7,880 nt of DNA from Bacteroidales bacterium UBA1733 (GCA_002315795.1 DCIF01000091.1:1-7880), one strand, 5' to 3'. Positions 1 to 6,585 are shown, numbered from the stretch's first letter. Numbers and translations are program-made. Notes: generated by a model from the letters alone, not told the origin.

Positions 1-864
1 GGTTGGCGCTTCATCGTGCACTATGTCAACTCATGGGTAATCATCCCACTTTTCCACTTTATGGACAAGTGGATCTCTTCATACGGTATCATCATTCTGT
101 TGCTGACCCTCTTCATCAAGCTTGTCACCTTGCCAATGACTTACAAGTCGTACAAGGCTTCGGCAAAGATGCGTATTGCTCAGCGTCTGCCAGAAGTACA
201 GGCCATCAATGAGAAGTATCCTGATCAGGAGCAGGCCATGGAGAAGCAGCAGGCCATGATGGCACTCTATAGCAAGATGGGAGTAAACCAGATGGGAGGC
301 TGTCTGCCAATGCTCATTCAGTGGCCAGTGCTCATCGCGCTGTTCTACTTCTTCCCAACTTCTATCGAGCTTCGTCACCAGCCATTCCTGTGGGCCGATG
401 ACCTCTCAACTTATGATGCTTTCCTTACTTGGAACGCTGATATCCCTGTGATTAACTGGATCTTCGGTCATCACCTCTCGCTTTTCTGTGTATTGATGAC
501 TATCACCAATATTTTCTACACATGGTTGATGCAGAAGCAGAATCCAAGCCAACAGGCTATGCCAGGTATGAAGATGATGATGTATTTCATGCCATTGATG
601 TTCCTCTTCTTCCTCAATCAGTATTCTGCAGGTCTTTCATACTATTACTTCCTGAGTACTCTCCTTGGTATCATCATCACTTATGCTATCCGATGGAGCA
701 TGGACGAGGATAAGATTCTGGAGCAACTCAAGGCCAACCTCAAGAAGCCAGCTAAGGCAGGTAAGGCTTCTGGCTGGGCCGCTAAACTGCAAGAACTGCA
801 GCGTCAGCAGCAGGAACAGCTCAAGAAGCAGCGTGAGGAGCAGGCTCGTCGCCAGCGTAGATAA
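1..864 (+). CDS. yidC: Membrane protein insertase YidC/Oxa1 family, C-terminal part (5' end outside window)
   Basis: YidC inserts and folds inner-membrane proteins, alone or with SecYEG. The frame is open from base 1 and ends at TAA 862-864, leaving 287 residues, i.e. the conserved Oxa1-like core without the N-terminal segment and periplasmic domain. Visible hallmarks are the hydrophobic segment GIIILLLTLFIKL followed by the cytoplasmic SAKMR motif, whose Arg (codon 172-174) matches the conserved groove arginine of the family; GGCLPMLIQWPVLIALFYFF; and a final pair of hydrophobic segments around MPLMFLFFL and SAGLSYYYFL. The last ~40 residues form a Lys/Arg/Gln-rich tail, as in homologues where such a tail contacts ribosomes. 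A GTG at 16 lies inside the gene and is not its start. It is a core housekeeping gene rather than part of the pathway downstream; only 34 A/T-rich bases without a clear terminator separate it from KS1, so read-through is possible. Confidence 0.96.
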   Translation, partial: GWRFIVHYVNSWVIIPLFHFMDKWISSYGIIILLLTLFIKLVTLPMTYKSYKASAKMRIAQRLPEVQAINEKYPDQEQAMEKQQAMMALYSKMGVNQMGGCLPMLIQWPVLIALFYFFPTSIELRHQPFLWADDLSTYDAFLTWNADIPVINWIFGHHLSLFCVLMTITNIFYTWLMQKQNPSQQAMPGMKMMMYFMPLMFLFFLNQYSAGLSYYYFLSTLLGIIITYAIRWSMDEDKILEQLKANLKKPAKAGKASGWAAKLQELQRQQQEQLKKQREEQARRQRR

Positions 865-898
865 TCTGAATTATTAAAATCAATTTATATTGTAGGTT

Positions 899-2125
899 GT
901 GAGAAGAGTTGTAATCACTGGCGCTGGCATCTGGTCTTGCCTGGGAACAAACAAAGAGACAGTGGCTCAGTCTTTACGCGTAGGTAAGTCGGGTATCGGC
1001 ATTGACCCTGATCGTATCACTTATGGCTATCGTTCTCCACTGACAGGTATCGTTGAGAAGCCTAATCTGAAAGGACTCCTTGACCGTCGTCTGCGCGTCA
1101 GCTTTTCGGAACAGGCCGAATACGCATACATGGCCAGTCTTGAGGCTTTCAAGGAGGCAGGTATCGATGCTGAGTATATTGACAAGAACGAGATAGGTCT
1201 GATCTTTGGTAATGACTCATCGGCTAAGCCGGTGATTGAGACCGGTCGCATTATGGACGATCGTCACGATACGGCCATGTTAGGAAGAAGTCTGGTGTTC
1301 CAGTCGATGAATTCAACCGTCACCATGAACCTCTCCTCGGCCTTTGGTTTCCGTGGTGCTAACTTCACTGTGAGCGCTGCTTGTGCCAGCGGTTCGCATG
1401 CTATCGGATTGGCTTATATGATGATTCGTCAAGGCATGCAGGACATCGTTCTGGCTGGTGGTGCACAGGAGTGCAACTATTTCTCAATGGCTTCTTTCGA
1501 TGCCATCAATGCTTTCTCAGTGCGTACTGATGAGCCACAGAAGGCCAGTCGCCCCTTCGATAAGGATCGTGACGGTCTGGTACCGAGTGGCGGTGCGGCA
1601 GCGTTGGTGATCGAGGAACTCGAACATGCCAAGGCCCGTGGTGCCAACATCCTGTGTGAGGTGGTAGGTTATGGCGTCTCTTCAAATGGCGGTGGCGGTA
1701 TCTCGCATCCGAGTGATGAAGGTTCGCTCAACGCCATGCAGCGGGCATTGGATGATGCTGGCTTACTGGCCGAGGACATCGACTATGTCAATGCTCATGC
1801 CACTTCTACACCACAGGGTGATATGCTAGAGGCGATGGCTTTGAGTCGCATGTTTGCTGGTAAGAAAGCTTGGGTGAGCTCCACCAAATCGATGACTGGC
1901 CATGAATGCTGGATGGCAGGCGCTTCTGAGATTGTCTATTCTATCCTGATGATGCAAGGCAGTTTTGTGGCACCGAACATCAACTTTGAGCACCCTGATG
2001 AGTATAGCCAGAACCTAAGGATCGCGTCTCAGACCATAGAAACCGAGGTCAATGCTGTGTTGTCAAACTCTTTCGGCTTCGGTGGTACCAATTCGGCACT
2101 GGTGATCAAGAAGTTCACTGAATAA
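899..2125 (+). CDS. Beta-ketoacyl-ACP synthase, FabB/FabF type (KS1)
   Basis: Predicted decarboxylating Claisen condensation of an acyl chain with malonyl-ACP, in the cytoplasm. The 408 residues are full length for the FabB/FabF family. The protein opens with the usual RRVVITGAG strand, which supports the GTG start at 899. The complete Cys-His-His set is visible: Cys162 in SAACASGSH, His300 in NAHATSTPQGD and His335 in KSMTGHE, with Lys330 in place; SFGFGGTNSALV forms the C-terminal glycine-rich loop. After His335 it reads ECWMAGASE where FabB/FabF usually have a small-residue LGAAG-like stretch. The surrounding APNINFEHPDE region resembles FabB more than FabF. The leader has no clear Shine-Dalgarno, as is common in Bacteroidota. 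It is the first gene of the operon. It might be an elongating KS of the polyene pathway; a housekeeping FabB role is less likely given the neighbours. Confidence 0.93.
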   Translation: MRRVVITGAGIWSCLGTNKETVAQSLRVGKSGIGIDPDRITYGYRSPLTGIVEKPNLKGLLDRRLRVSFSEQAEYAYMASLEAFKEAGIDAEYIDKNEIGLIFGNDSSAKPVIETGRIMDDRHDTAMLGRSLVFQSMNSTVTMNLSSAFGFRGANFTVSAACASGSHAIGLAYMMIRQGMQDIVLAGGAQECNYFSMASFDAINAFSVRTDEPQKASRPFDKDRDGLVPSGGAAALVIEELEHAKARGANILCEVVGYGVSSNGGGGISHPSDEGSLNAMQRALDDAGLLAEDIDYVNAHATSTPQGDMLEAMALSRMFAGKKAWVSSTKSMTGHECWMAGASEIVYSILMMQGSFVAPNINFEHPDEYSQNLRIASQTIETEVNAVLSNSFGFGGTNSALVIKKFTE

Positions 2126-2133
2126 TACATGCG

Positions 2134-2184
2134 CGCTACTTCGTAGCATCTCATATAAGAATAAAACAACGCTACTTCGTAGCA
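2134..2184 (+). repeat. Two identical 15-bp palindromic repeats between KS1 and the methyltransferase gene
   Basis: The sequence CGCTACTTCGTAGCA occurs at 2134-2148 and again, identically, at 2170-2184, a period of 36 bases. Each copy contains a perfect 5-bp inverted repeat, GCTAC-TTC-GTAGC, able to form a small hairpin in RNA or act as a dyad in DNA. The second copy is followed by six A and sits 14 bases before the methyltransferase ATG. Neither copy is followed by a T tract on the + strand, so they are not classical terminators for KS1. Possible roles are an mRNA processing or stability element, a protein-binding pair of sites, or members of a dispersed genomic repeat family; the sequence alone does not decide. 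Confidence 0.8.
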
Positions 2185-2198
2185 AAAAACTCAACAAT

Positions 2199-3299
2199 AT
2201 GCACCTTTCTCCTGCATTACAGAAAGTCTATACTTCAGAGCAGCAGAGCGCACGTGACGCTCAGCGTCTGGCAGAGTTCATAGCTTTCGGACCTGTAATT
2301 TTTCAGGCTTCGCGTCTGATGGTAAAGTTCGGTATCATGGATATGCTCCGTGACTCAGAGACTGGCATGACTCGTAAGGAACTGGTTGAGAAGACCGGTT
2401 TGTCAGATTATGCCGTGAAGTGTCTGCTTGAGGCTTCGCTCTGTATCGGTACGATTCTCGTTAACCCAGAGACCGACCGTTTCAGACTGTCAAAAGCTGG
2501 TTGGTTCCTTTTGGCTGACCCTGCTACGAAGGTAAACCTCGATTTCAACCACGATGTGAACTATGAAGGCTGGTTCCTTCTGGAGGAGTCGCTCAAGGAA
2601 GGTCGTCCTGCCGGCTTAAAGCACTTTGGTGACTGGCCAACCGTCTATGAAGGTTTGTCATCACTGCCGAAGGATGTCCAGAAGTCATGGTTCGGCTTCG
2701 ATCATTTCTATAGCGACAGTTCCTTCCCAGAGGCACTGAAGGTTGTGTTTAAAGAAAATAAGACTCGTACCTTGCTCGATGTAGGTGGCAACACTGGCCG
2801 ATGGTCAATGCAATGTGTGAATTATGATCCTGAGGTGGAGGTAACCATCCTCGATCTGCCACAACAGATCGGTCTGATGAAGGAAGCTACCAAGGGACAG
2901 CCAGGAGCTGACCGTGTGGATGGCATCGGCATCAACCTTCTGGATCCAAATGCAGCTTTCCCTACGAATAAGCATTATGACGTGATCTGGATGTCACAGT
3001 TCCTCGACTGTTTCAGCGGTGAGGAGATCACCAGCATTCTGAAGCGTGCTTCGAAGATCATGGATAAGGATACTCGTGTCTATATCATGGAGACATTGTG
3101 GGACCGACAGAAATATGAGCCAGCAGCGCTTTGTCTGACTCTCACCAGCCTCTATTTCACCGCTATTGCCAACGGTAATTCGAAGATGTATAACACGGAG
3201 GACATGACTGCTTACGTCGAGGCTGCAGGTATGGAGGTAGAGACCATCTATGACAATTTAGGCCAGGGTCATTCGATCATGGTATGTAAGATTAAGTAA
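2199..3299 (+). CDS. SAM-dependent methyltransferase, O-methyltransferase (Methyltransf_2) type
   Basis: Predicted transfer of a methyl group from S-adenosylmethionine, plausibly to the aryl head or another position of the pathway product. The 366 residues show the two-part layout of plant-type small-molecule O-methyltransferases. An N-terminal winged-helix/dimerisation region occupies about residues 25-110 (FQASRLMVKFGIMDML, then TRKELVEKTGLSDYAVKCLLE). A Rossmann domain follows, with motif I LLDVGGNTG at 192-200 and the acidic ribose-binding residue Asp219 in TILDLPQQ. Where family members usually have the catalytic His in an LHDW-like motif before a DEE segment, this protein reads FLDCFSGEE, with Asp270 in that position. 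It may therefore use a different base, methylate a different group, or have a modified role. It lies 73 bases after KS1 behind a repeat pair and 60 bases before ACP1. Fold and cofactor are secure, substrate unknown. Confidence 0.88.
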   Translation: MHLSPALQKVYTSEQQSARDAQRLAEFIAFGPVIFQASRLMVKFGIMDMLRDSETGMTRKELVEKTGLSDYAVKCLLEASLCIGTILVNPETDRFRLSKAGWFLLADPATKVNLDFNHDVNYEGWFLLEESLKEGRPAGLKHFGDWPTVYEGLSSLPKDVQKSWFGFDHFYSDSSFPEALKVVFKENKTRTLLDVGGNTGRWSMQCVNYDPEVEVTILDLPQQIGLMKEATKGQPGADRVDGIGINLLDPNAAFPTNKHYDVIWMSQFLDCFSGEEITSILKRASKIMDKDTRVYIMETLWDRQKYEPAALCLTLTSLYFTAIANGNSKMYNTEDMTAYVEAAGMEVETIYDNLGQGHSIMVCKIK

Positions 3300-3304
3300 A
3301 AAAC

Positions 3305-3349
3305 GAGATTTTAAGAGATTCCCTGAGATTCCCTTCAAATCCTTTCAAA
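3305..3349 (+). repeat. Short phased direct repeats upstream of ACP1
   Basis: In the 60-base gap before ACP1 the hexamer GAGATT occurs three times at exact 10-base intervals (3305-3310, 3315-3320, 3325-3330). The last two copies are extended to GAGATTCCCT/GAGATTCCCT. They run on into two near-copies of CCTTCAAAT / CCTTTCAAA (3332-3340 and 3341-3349). The array ends 10 bases before the ACP1 ATG. The 10-base spacing is about one DNA helical turn, which could suit a repeated protein contact, but slippage in a short noncoding spacer would also give it. No hairpin or Bacteroidota promoter motif was recognised here. Confidence 0.6.
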
Positions 3350-3359
3350 AAAATAGAAT

Positions 3360-3605
3360 ATGTTACGTTCAGAAATTGAAGAGAAAGTAAAAGCATTCCT
3401 CATTGAGGATCTGGAAATTGACGAAGAGAAGATCGTTCCTGAAGCACGTCTTCGTGAGGATATCGGTATTGACAGCCTTGACCTCGTGGATATTGTGGTG
3501 ATCGTGGATCGCACTTTTGGCTTCCGCATCAAGACTGAGGAGATGGCTGGCGTGGAGACACTGACCCAGTTCTGTGACTATATTGAACAGCACTGTAATA
3601 AGTAG
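3360..3605 (+). CDS. Acyl carrier protein (ACP1)
   Basis: Small acidic carrier that holds the growing chain as a thioester on a 4'-phosphopantetheine arm and hands it between the KS, dehydratase and acyltransferase enzymes. The 81 residues match the usual ACP length, with a helical, Glu/Asp-rich composition. The attachment site is Ser39 within IGIDSLDLVDIV (codon 3474-3476), the classic DSL motif. The ATG at 3360 follows an A-rich stretch and places the motif at the normal distance from the N-terminus. The stop is 5 bases before the acyltransferase gene, so the two are probably co-translated. It differs clearly from ACP2 at 6586, so the two may serve different steps (inference). A phosphopantetheinyl transferase is not seen in the window. 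Confidence 0.93.
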   Translation: MLRSEIEEKVKAFLIEDLEIDEEKIVPEARLREDIGIDSLDLVDIVVIVDRTFGFRIKTEEMAGVETLTQFCDYIEQHCNK

Positions 3606-3610
3606 TCTTC

Positions 3611-4531
3611 ATGGCAGAAACACTGGAGCATAGCCAATGGAAGGGAACTACCGGCGGTATGCCATGGATGCAACGCTCGCTGGTAGGGATCCTTGGTCAT
3701 GCGGATCAGCGCATCGTCTATGCCTTTGTGGCTCTGATTGTGCCATTCTACATGCTCTTTGCTCATGCGGGTTATCTGGCTCAGTATCGTTTCTTCCGTC
3801 AGCGCTTTGGTGAGTCGCGGCTCAAGGCTTTCTGGCATGTATATGTGAACCATCTGCGCTTCGGACAAATTATCATCGACCGCTTTGCTGTCTATGGAGG
3901 GAAGCGTTTTCAGTTCGAAATGGAGGGGTATGACGATCTCTGGAAAGGACTTGAGTGCCAACCAGAGGGTTTCGTTCAGATAAGTGCACACACAGGTAAC
4001 TATGAACTGGCTGGCTATTCGCTCAAGAGTGAGACCAAGCTTATTCATGCTTTGGTGTTTATGGGTGAGACCGAGACGGTGATGAAGAATCGTAACAAAG
4101 TCTTCACTCCTAACAATATCGCCATGGTACCGGTGATGTCTGATATGAGCCATATCTTTACGCTCAATACGGCATTGGCCGAAGGCAATATCGTGAGTAT
4201 GCCGGGAGATAGAATCTTCGGTTCGCAGAAATACCTCACCTGCCGATTCCTGGGACAGGATGCTAAGTTCCCTTTAGGACCGTTCTCTATGGCTGTGACC
4301 CGCGATTGTGGTGTGTTGGCGGTCTTCGTATTCAAGAAAGACTGGCAGACTTACCACATCATCATCAAGGACCTGCGCGAAGGTTATAAGAATATCGATG
4401 CAGAATTGCTCAAGAAGAAGAACGTTAAGCATCAGGCTTTGGCCGATGAGTATGCGCTGCAGCTCGAGAAGGCGGTAAGGATGTATCCGACACAGTGGTT
4501 CAACTATTTTGATTTTTGGAAGGCAGAATGA
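3611..4531 (+). CDS. LpxL/HtrB-like (lipid A lauroyl acyltransferase family) membrane acyltransferase
   Basis: Predicted inner-membrane-associated acyltransferase that moves an acyl chain, usually from acyl-ACP, to a lipid or similar acceptor. The 306 residues match LpxL/HtrB length. An N-terminal hydrophobic helix is visible at about 35-57 (IVYAFVALIVPFYMLFAHAG). The catalytic HX4(D/E) motif is HTGNYE, with His127 and Glu132; further family marks are the MPGDR segment (197-201) and the C-terminal YPTQWFNYFDFW (292-303). Housekeeping LpxL adds secondary chains to lipid A. Here the gene is buried between ACP1 and the dehydratase-like gene, so it more likely transfers the pathway's own product; aryl polyene and xanthomonadin clusters contain related acyltransferases. 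The last four bases, ATGA, overlap the next start. The acceptor cannot be told from sequence. Confidence 0.87.
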   Translation: MAETLEHSQWKGTTGGMPWMQRSLVGILGHADQRIVYAFVALIVPFYMLFAHAGYLAQYRFFRQRFGESRLKAFWHVYVNHLRFGQIIIDRFAVYGGKRFQFEMEGYDDLWKGLECQPEGFVQISAHTGNYELAGYSLKSETKLIHALVFMGETETVMKNRNKVFTPNNIAMVPVMSDMSHIFTLNTALAEGNIVSMPGDRIFGSQKYLTCRFLGQDAKFPLGPFSMAVTRDCGVLAVFVFKKDWQTYHIIIKDLREGYKNIDAELLKKKNVKHQALADEYALQLEKAVRMYPTQWFNYFDFWKAE

Positions 4532-4974
4532 TGACAGAAGCCGAATTCCTCCAGATACCGATCGGTGGCATCTTGCCACAACGTCCACCATTTATCATGG
4601 TGAGCCAGTTGCTTCATTATGATGAGGTAGTGACCTCAACCCGTTTCCTGATTGCAGAAGATAACCTCTTCTGTCAGAATGGTTTCTTCGTGGCCAGTGG
4701 CATCGTTGAGAATATTGCACAGACCTGTGCAGCTCGTATCGGCTATATCAATAAGTACATCCTTCATAAGGACGTGAACATTGGCTTTATCGGAGCGGTG
4801 AGAAATCTCGAGATCGTGCAACTGCCTAAGGTAGGAGAGACGCTCGAGACGAAGATCGAGGTGCTCAGTTCGTCGTTTGGACTGACCTTAGCTCATGGCG
4901 AGGTGCGACTGCTGGATGGTACGCTGATTGCTGAAGGGGAGATGAAGATAGCTTTGAGCGAGAAAACTGTTTAA
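4528..4974 (+). CDS. Hotdog-fold 3-hydroxyacyl-ACP dehydratase-like protein lacking the canonical His
   Basis: By family, FabZ-like hotdog proteins dehydrate 3-hydroxyacyl-ACP to trans-2-enoyl-ACP, the step that would build conjugated double bonds here. With the ATG at 4528 (ATGA overlap with the acyltransferase stop) the protein has 148 residues, close to FabZ; ATG 4531 is a near-equal alternative, while an in-frame TTG at 4516 lies within the upstream gene and is less likely. Fold marks are LPQRPPFIMVSQLL (16-29), the central helix GIVENIAQTCAARIGY (58-73) and GFIGAVRNLEI. Glu61 and Gln65 fit the catalytic Glu and conserved Gln of the helix. The usual catalytic His of the PHRxPF motif is replaced by Gln18 (codon CAA 4579-4581). 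It may be a catalytically altered enzyme or a partner subunit of a second dehydratase outside the window. It sits 3 bases before KS2. Confidence 0.82.
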   Translation: MMTEAEFLQIPIGGILPQRPPFIMVSQLLHYDEVVTSTRFLIAEDNLFCQNGFFVASGIVENIAQTCAARIGYINKYILHKDVNIGFIGAVRNLEIVQLPKVGETLETKIEVLSSSFGLTLAHGEVRLLDGTLIAEGEMKIALSEKTV

Positions 4975-4977
4975 GTC

Positions 4978-6060
4978 ATGATTATTAAGATTGCCGATAA
5001 TATCCTGTCGCCTTTAGGACTGACCACCGAAGAGAACCTGCATGCTGTGCAGGCTTATCGTTCGGCTCTGCAGACTTATCAGCGCTGGAATATCCCAGAG
5101 GCTTTCATGGCTTCGCTCTTTGACGAAGGTCAGTTGGAGGACTATTCATACGAAGGTGCTCTTCGACAGTCGATCACAGCTGCCGTAAAGCAGGTTCCTT
5201 TGCTCGATCTGTCCTCTTCGCGCGTCTGTCTGATTCTTTCATCCACCAAAGGTCACACTACGGGTCCTGAGGGTGAGCGCATGGGAGAGACTGCTGCACA
5301 TCTGGCGAAGCATTTTGGCATCACAACCCAACCAGTGACGGTCTCTAACGCCTGTATCAGCGGATTGGCTGCACAGATTTTGGCGCAACGCCTGCTTGAG
5401 AGTGGTAAGTATGACACTGCTATTGTAGCAGGTTGTGATATCCAGACGAAGTTTATCGTCTCTGGCTTTCAGTCGTTCAAGGCGGTTTCTACCGAAGAAT
5501 GCCGTCCTTTTGACGAAGACCGTTTCGGTCTCAACTTAGGAGAGGCTGTGGCCACCATTATTTATACCCGTAAAGAGGAAGTAAAGGCTGAGGACTGGGT
5601 GCTCTGCAAGGGAGCTATCCGTAATGATGCTTTCCACATCTCTGGTCCATCGAAGACAGCTGAAGGCTGCTATCGTGCTCTGCATCAGGTGATGCGAGGG
5701 GAGAATGCTGAGCAAATTGCCTGTATCTCGGCACACGGCACGGCAACGCTCTATAACGATGATATGGAATCAAAGGCCATCGATCGTGAAGGAATGAACC
5801 AGACGCTGGTGAGTGGCCTCAAGGGTTATTATGGTCACACCATGGGTGCTGCCGGTCTTTTAGAGACGATCCTGACCATGCATGCGCTTGACGAAGGATG
5901 GGTGCCTGGAACCAGAGGTTTTAATGCTTGTGGCACAAGCCGTGAGCTCAATGTGTCAGGAGAACATCAGCCAACCTCTTTAAGGCAATTCGTAAAATTG
6001 ATGTCCGGTTTTGGTGGCTGTAACGCGGCTGCACTTTTCAAGAAAGGAGAGGAGCTATGA
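4978..6060 (+). CDS. Beta-ketoacyl-ACP synthase family protein, short form (KS2)
   Basis: Thiolase-fold condensing enzyme of 360 residues, about 50 shorter than KS1. The N-terminus (MIIKIADNILSPLGLTTEEN) lacks the usual VVITGxG opening and the 20-90 region is abbreviated. All catalytic positions are nevertheless present: Cys126 in VSNACISGLAA, His253 in SAHGTATLYND, Lys282 and His287 in KGYYGHTMGAAG. MSGFGGCNAAALF forms the C-terminal glycine-rich loop. It should therefore be an active condensing enzyme. It starts 3 bases after the dehydratase-like gene and its stop overlaps the ATG of the next gene (ATGA at 6057-6060), so it is probably made in step with that KS-like partner and may pair with it, as in ketosynthase/chain-length-factor dimers. 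That pairing is inference from gene order and homology. Substrate specificity is unknown. Confidence 0.9.
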   Translation: MIIKIADNILSPLGLTTEENLHAVQAYRSALQTYQRWNIPEAFMASLFDEGQLEDYSYEGALRQSITAAVKQVPLLDLSSSRVCLILSSTKGHTTGPEGERMGETAAHLAKHFGITTQPVTVSNACISGLAAQILAQRLLESGKYDTAIVAGCDIQTKFIVSGFQSFKAVSTEECRPFDEDRFGLNLGEAVATIIYTRKEEVKAEDWVLCKGAIRNDAFHISGPSKTAEGCYRALHQVMRGENAEQIACISAHGTATLYNDDMESKAIDREGMNQTLVSGLKGYYGHTMGAAGLLETILTMHALDEGWVPGTRGFNACGTSRELNVSGEHQPTSLRQFVKLMSGFGGCNAAALFKKGEEL

Positions 6061-6569
6061 AGAAGATTGCAGAGATCAGAATCACTCCAGAAAGCGGAAA
6101 CCTGACCGCTCTTTATAAGGAGCATGTAGGAGATTATCCGAAGTTCTATAAGATGGATCCGCTGGCCAAACTGGGTTTCATAGCCACAGAGCTGCTCCTA
6201 AAGCAGGTCGATGAAGATCATTTCATAGAGCGAGAAGATCGCGCTATTGTGCTGATCAACAAAAGCGCCTCGTTAGCAGCTGACCGCAAATACGAGGAGA
6301 CGATTATAGAAGGAGAGAACTACTTCCCAAGTCCGGCCGACTTCGTCTATACGCTTCCGAACATCGTGACCGGAGAGATTGCCATCCGTCATCACTATCA
6401 TGGAGAGACGACCTTTCTTGTGGTGGAAGAAAAAGAAGAGACACTACTGGAAGAGCTCATCACACAAGCATTCATGGATCCTGTGACCACTTCAGTACTG
6501 GGTGGCTGGCTCGAGTGCGAAGATGACAACCATTATACTGCGCAGATAGCGCTTTATGCGAATTATTAA
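6057..6569 (+). CDS. Putative chain-length-factor-like / reduced ketoacyl-synthase-like protein (Ketoacyl-synt_2-like)
   Basis: A 170-residue protein that I recognise only by pattern. Residues 31-48 (YKMDPLAKLGFIATELLL), then AIVLINKSASLAADR (63-77), then YFPSPADFVYTLPNIVTG (89-106) recall the order seen in proteins annotated as beta-ketoacyl synthase chain length factor (PF13723): an RRRLS-like helix, an SxxG turn and SPTxFxxSVHNAxAG. In those proteins the HNA segment stands where true KS enzymes carry the active-site Cys. Here it reads LPNIVTG, with no Cys, and no catalytic His motifs follow. The protein is shorter than usual for that family and much shorter than a full KS, so it should not condense substrates itself. 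Its ATG overlaps the KS2 stop, which suggests a partner or chain-length-setting subunit of KS2 (inference). Alternatively it is a lineage-specific protein of unknown role. No signal peptide or membrane segment is apparent. Confidence 0.6.
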   Translation: MKKIAEIRITPESGNLTALYKEHVGDYPKFYKMDPLAKLGFIATELLLKQVDEDHFIEREDRAIVLINKSASLAADRKYEETIIEGENYFPSPADFVYTLPNIVTGEIAIRHHYHGETTFLVVEEKEETLLEELITQAFMDPVTTSVLGGWLECEDDNHYTAQIALYANY

Positions 6570-6585
6570 TTCTTAATTTATATAT

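Noticed and set aside
16..18. GTG as the start of a 282-residue membrane protein
   Set aside because: The frame is open to base 1 and the residues before it (GWRFI) continue the YidC sequence, so this is an internal Val codon of a gene cut by the window edge.
2134..2184. Hairpins read as terminators, or the repeats as a CRISPR array
   Set aside because: The 5-bp stems have no following T tract on the + strand, and only two 15-bp copies with a single 21-base spacer exist, with no cas genes; neither reading is supported.
3578..4153. 191-codon open frame on the - strand
   Set aside because: Lies opposite the LpxL-like acyltransferase with its HX4E motif and opposite the ACP1 3' end; its translation shows no recognisable domain. 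It is a shadow of the + strand genes.
4516..4530. TTG start giving four extra residues on the dehydratase-like protein
   Set aside because: The TTG lies inside the acyltransferase gene and ATG 4528 gives a tidy ATGA stop/start overlap like that at 6057, plus normal FabZ length.
6570..6585. A/T-rich stretch before ACP2 as a promoter
   Set aside because: No TAnnTTTG or upstream TTTG element at suitable spacing; A/T-rich leaders are usual for translation starts in this phylum.
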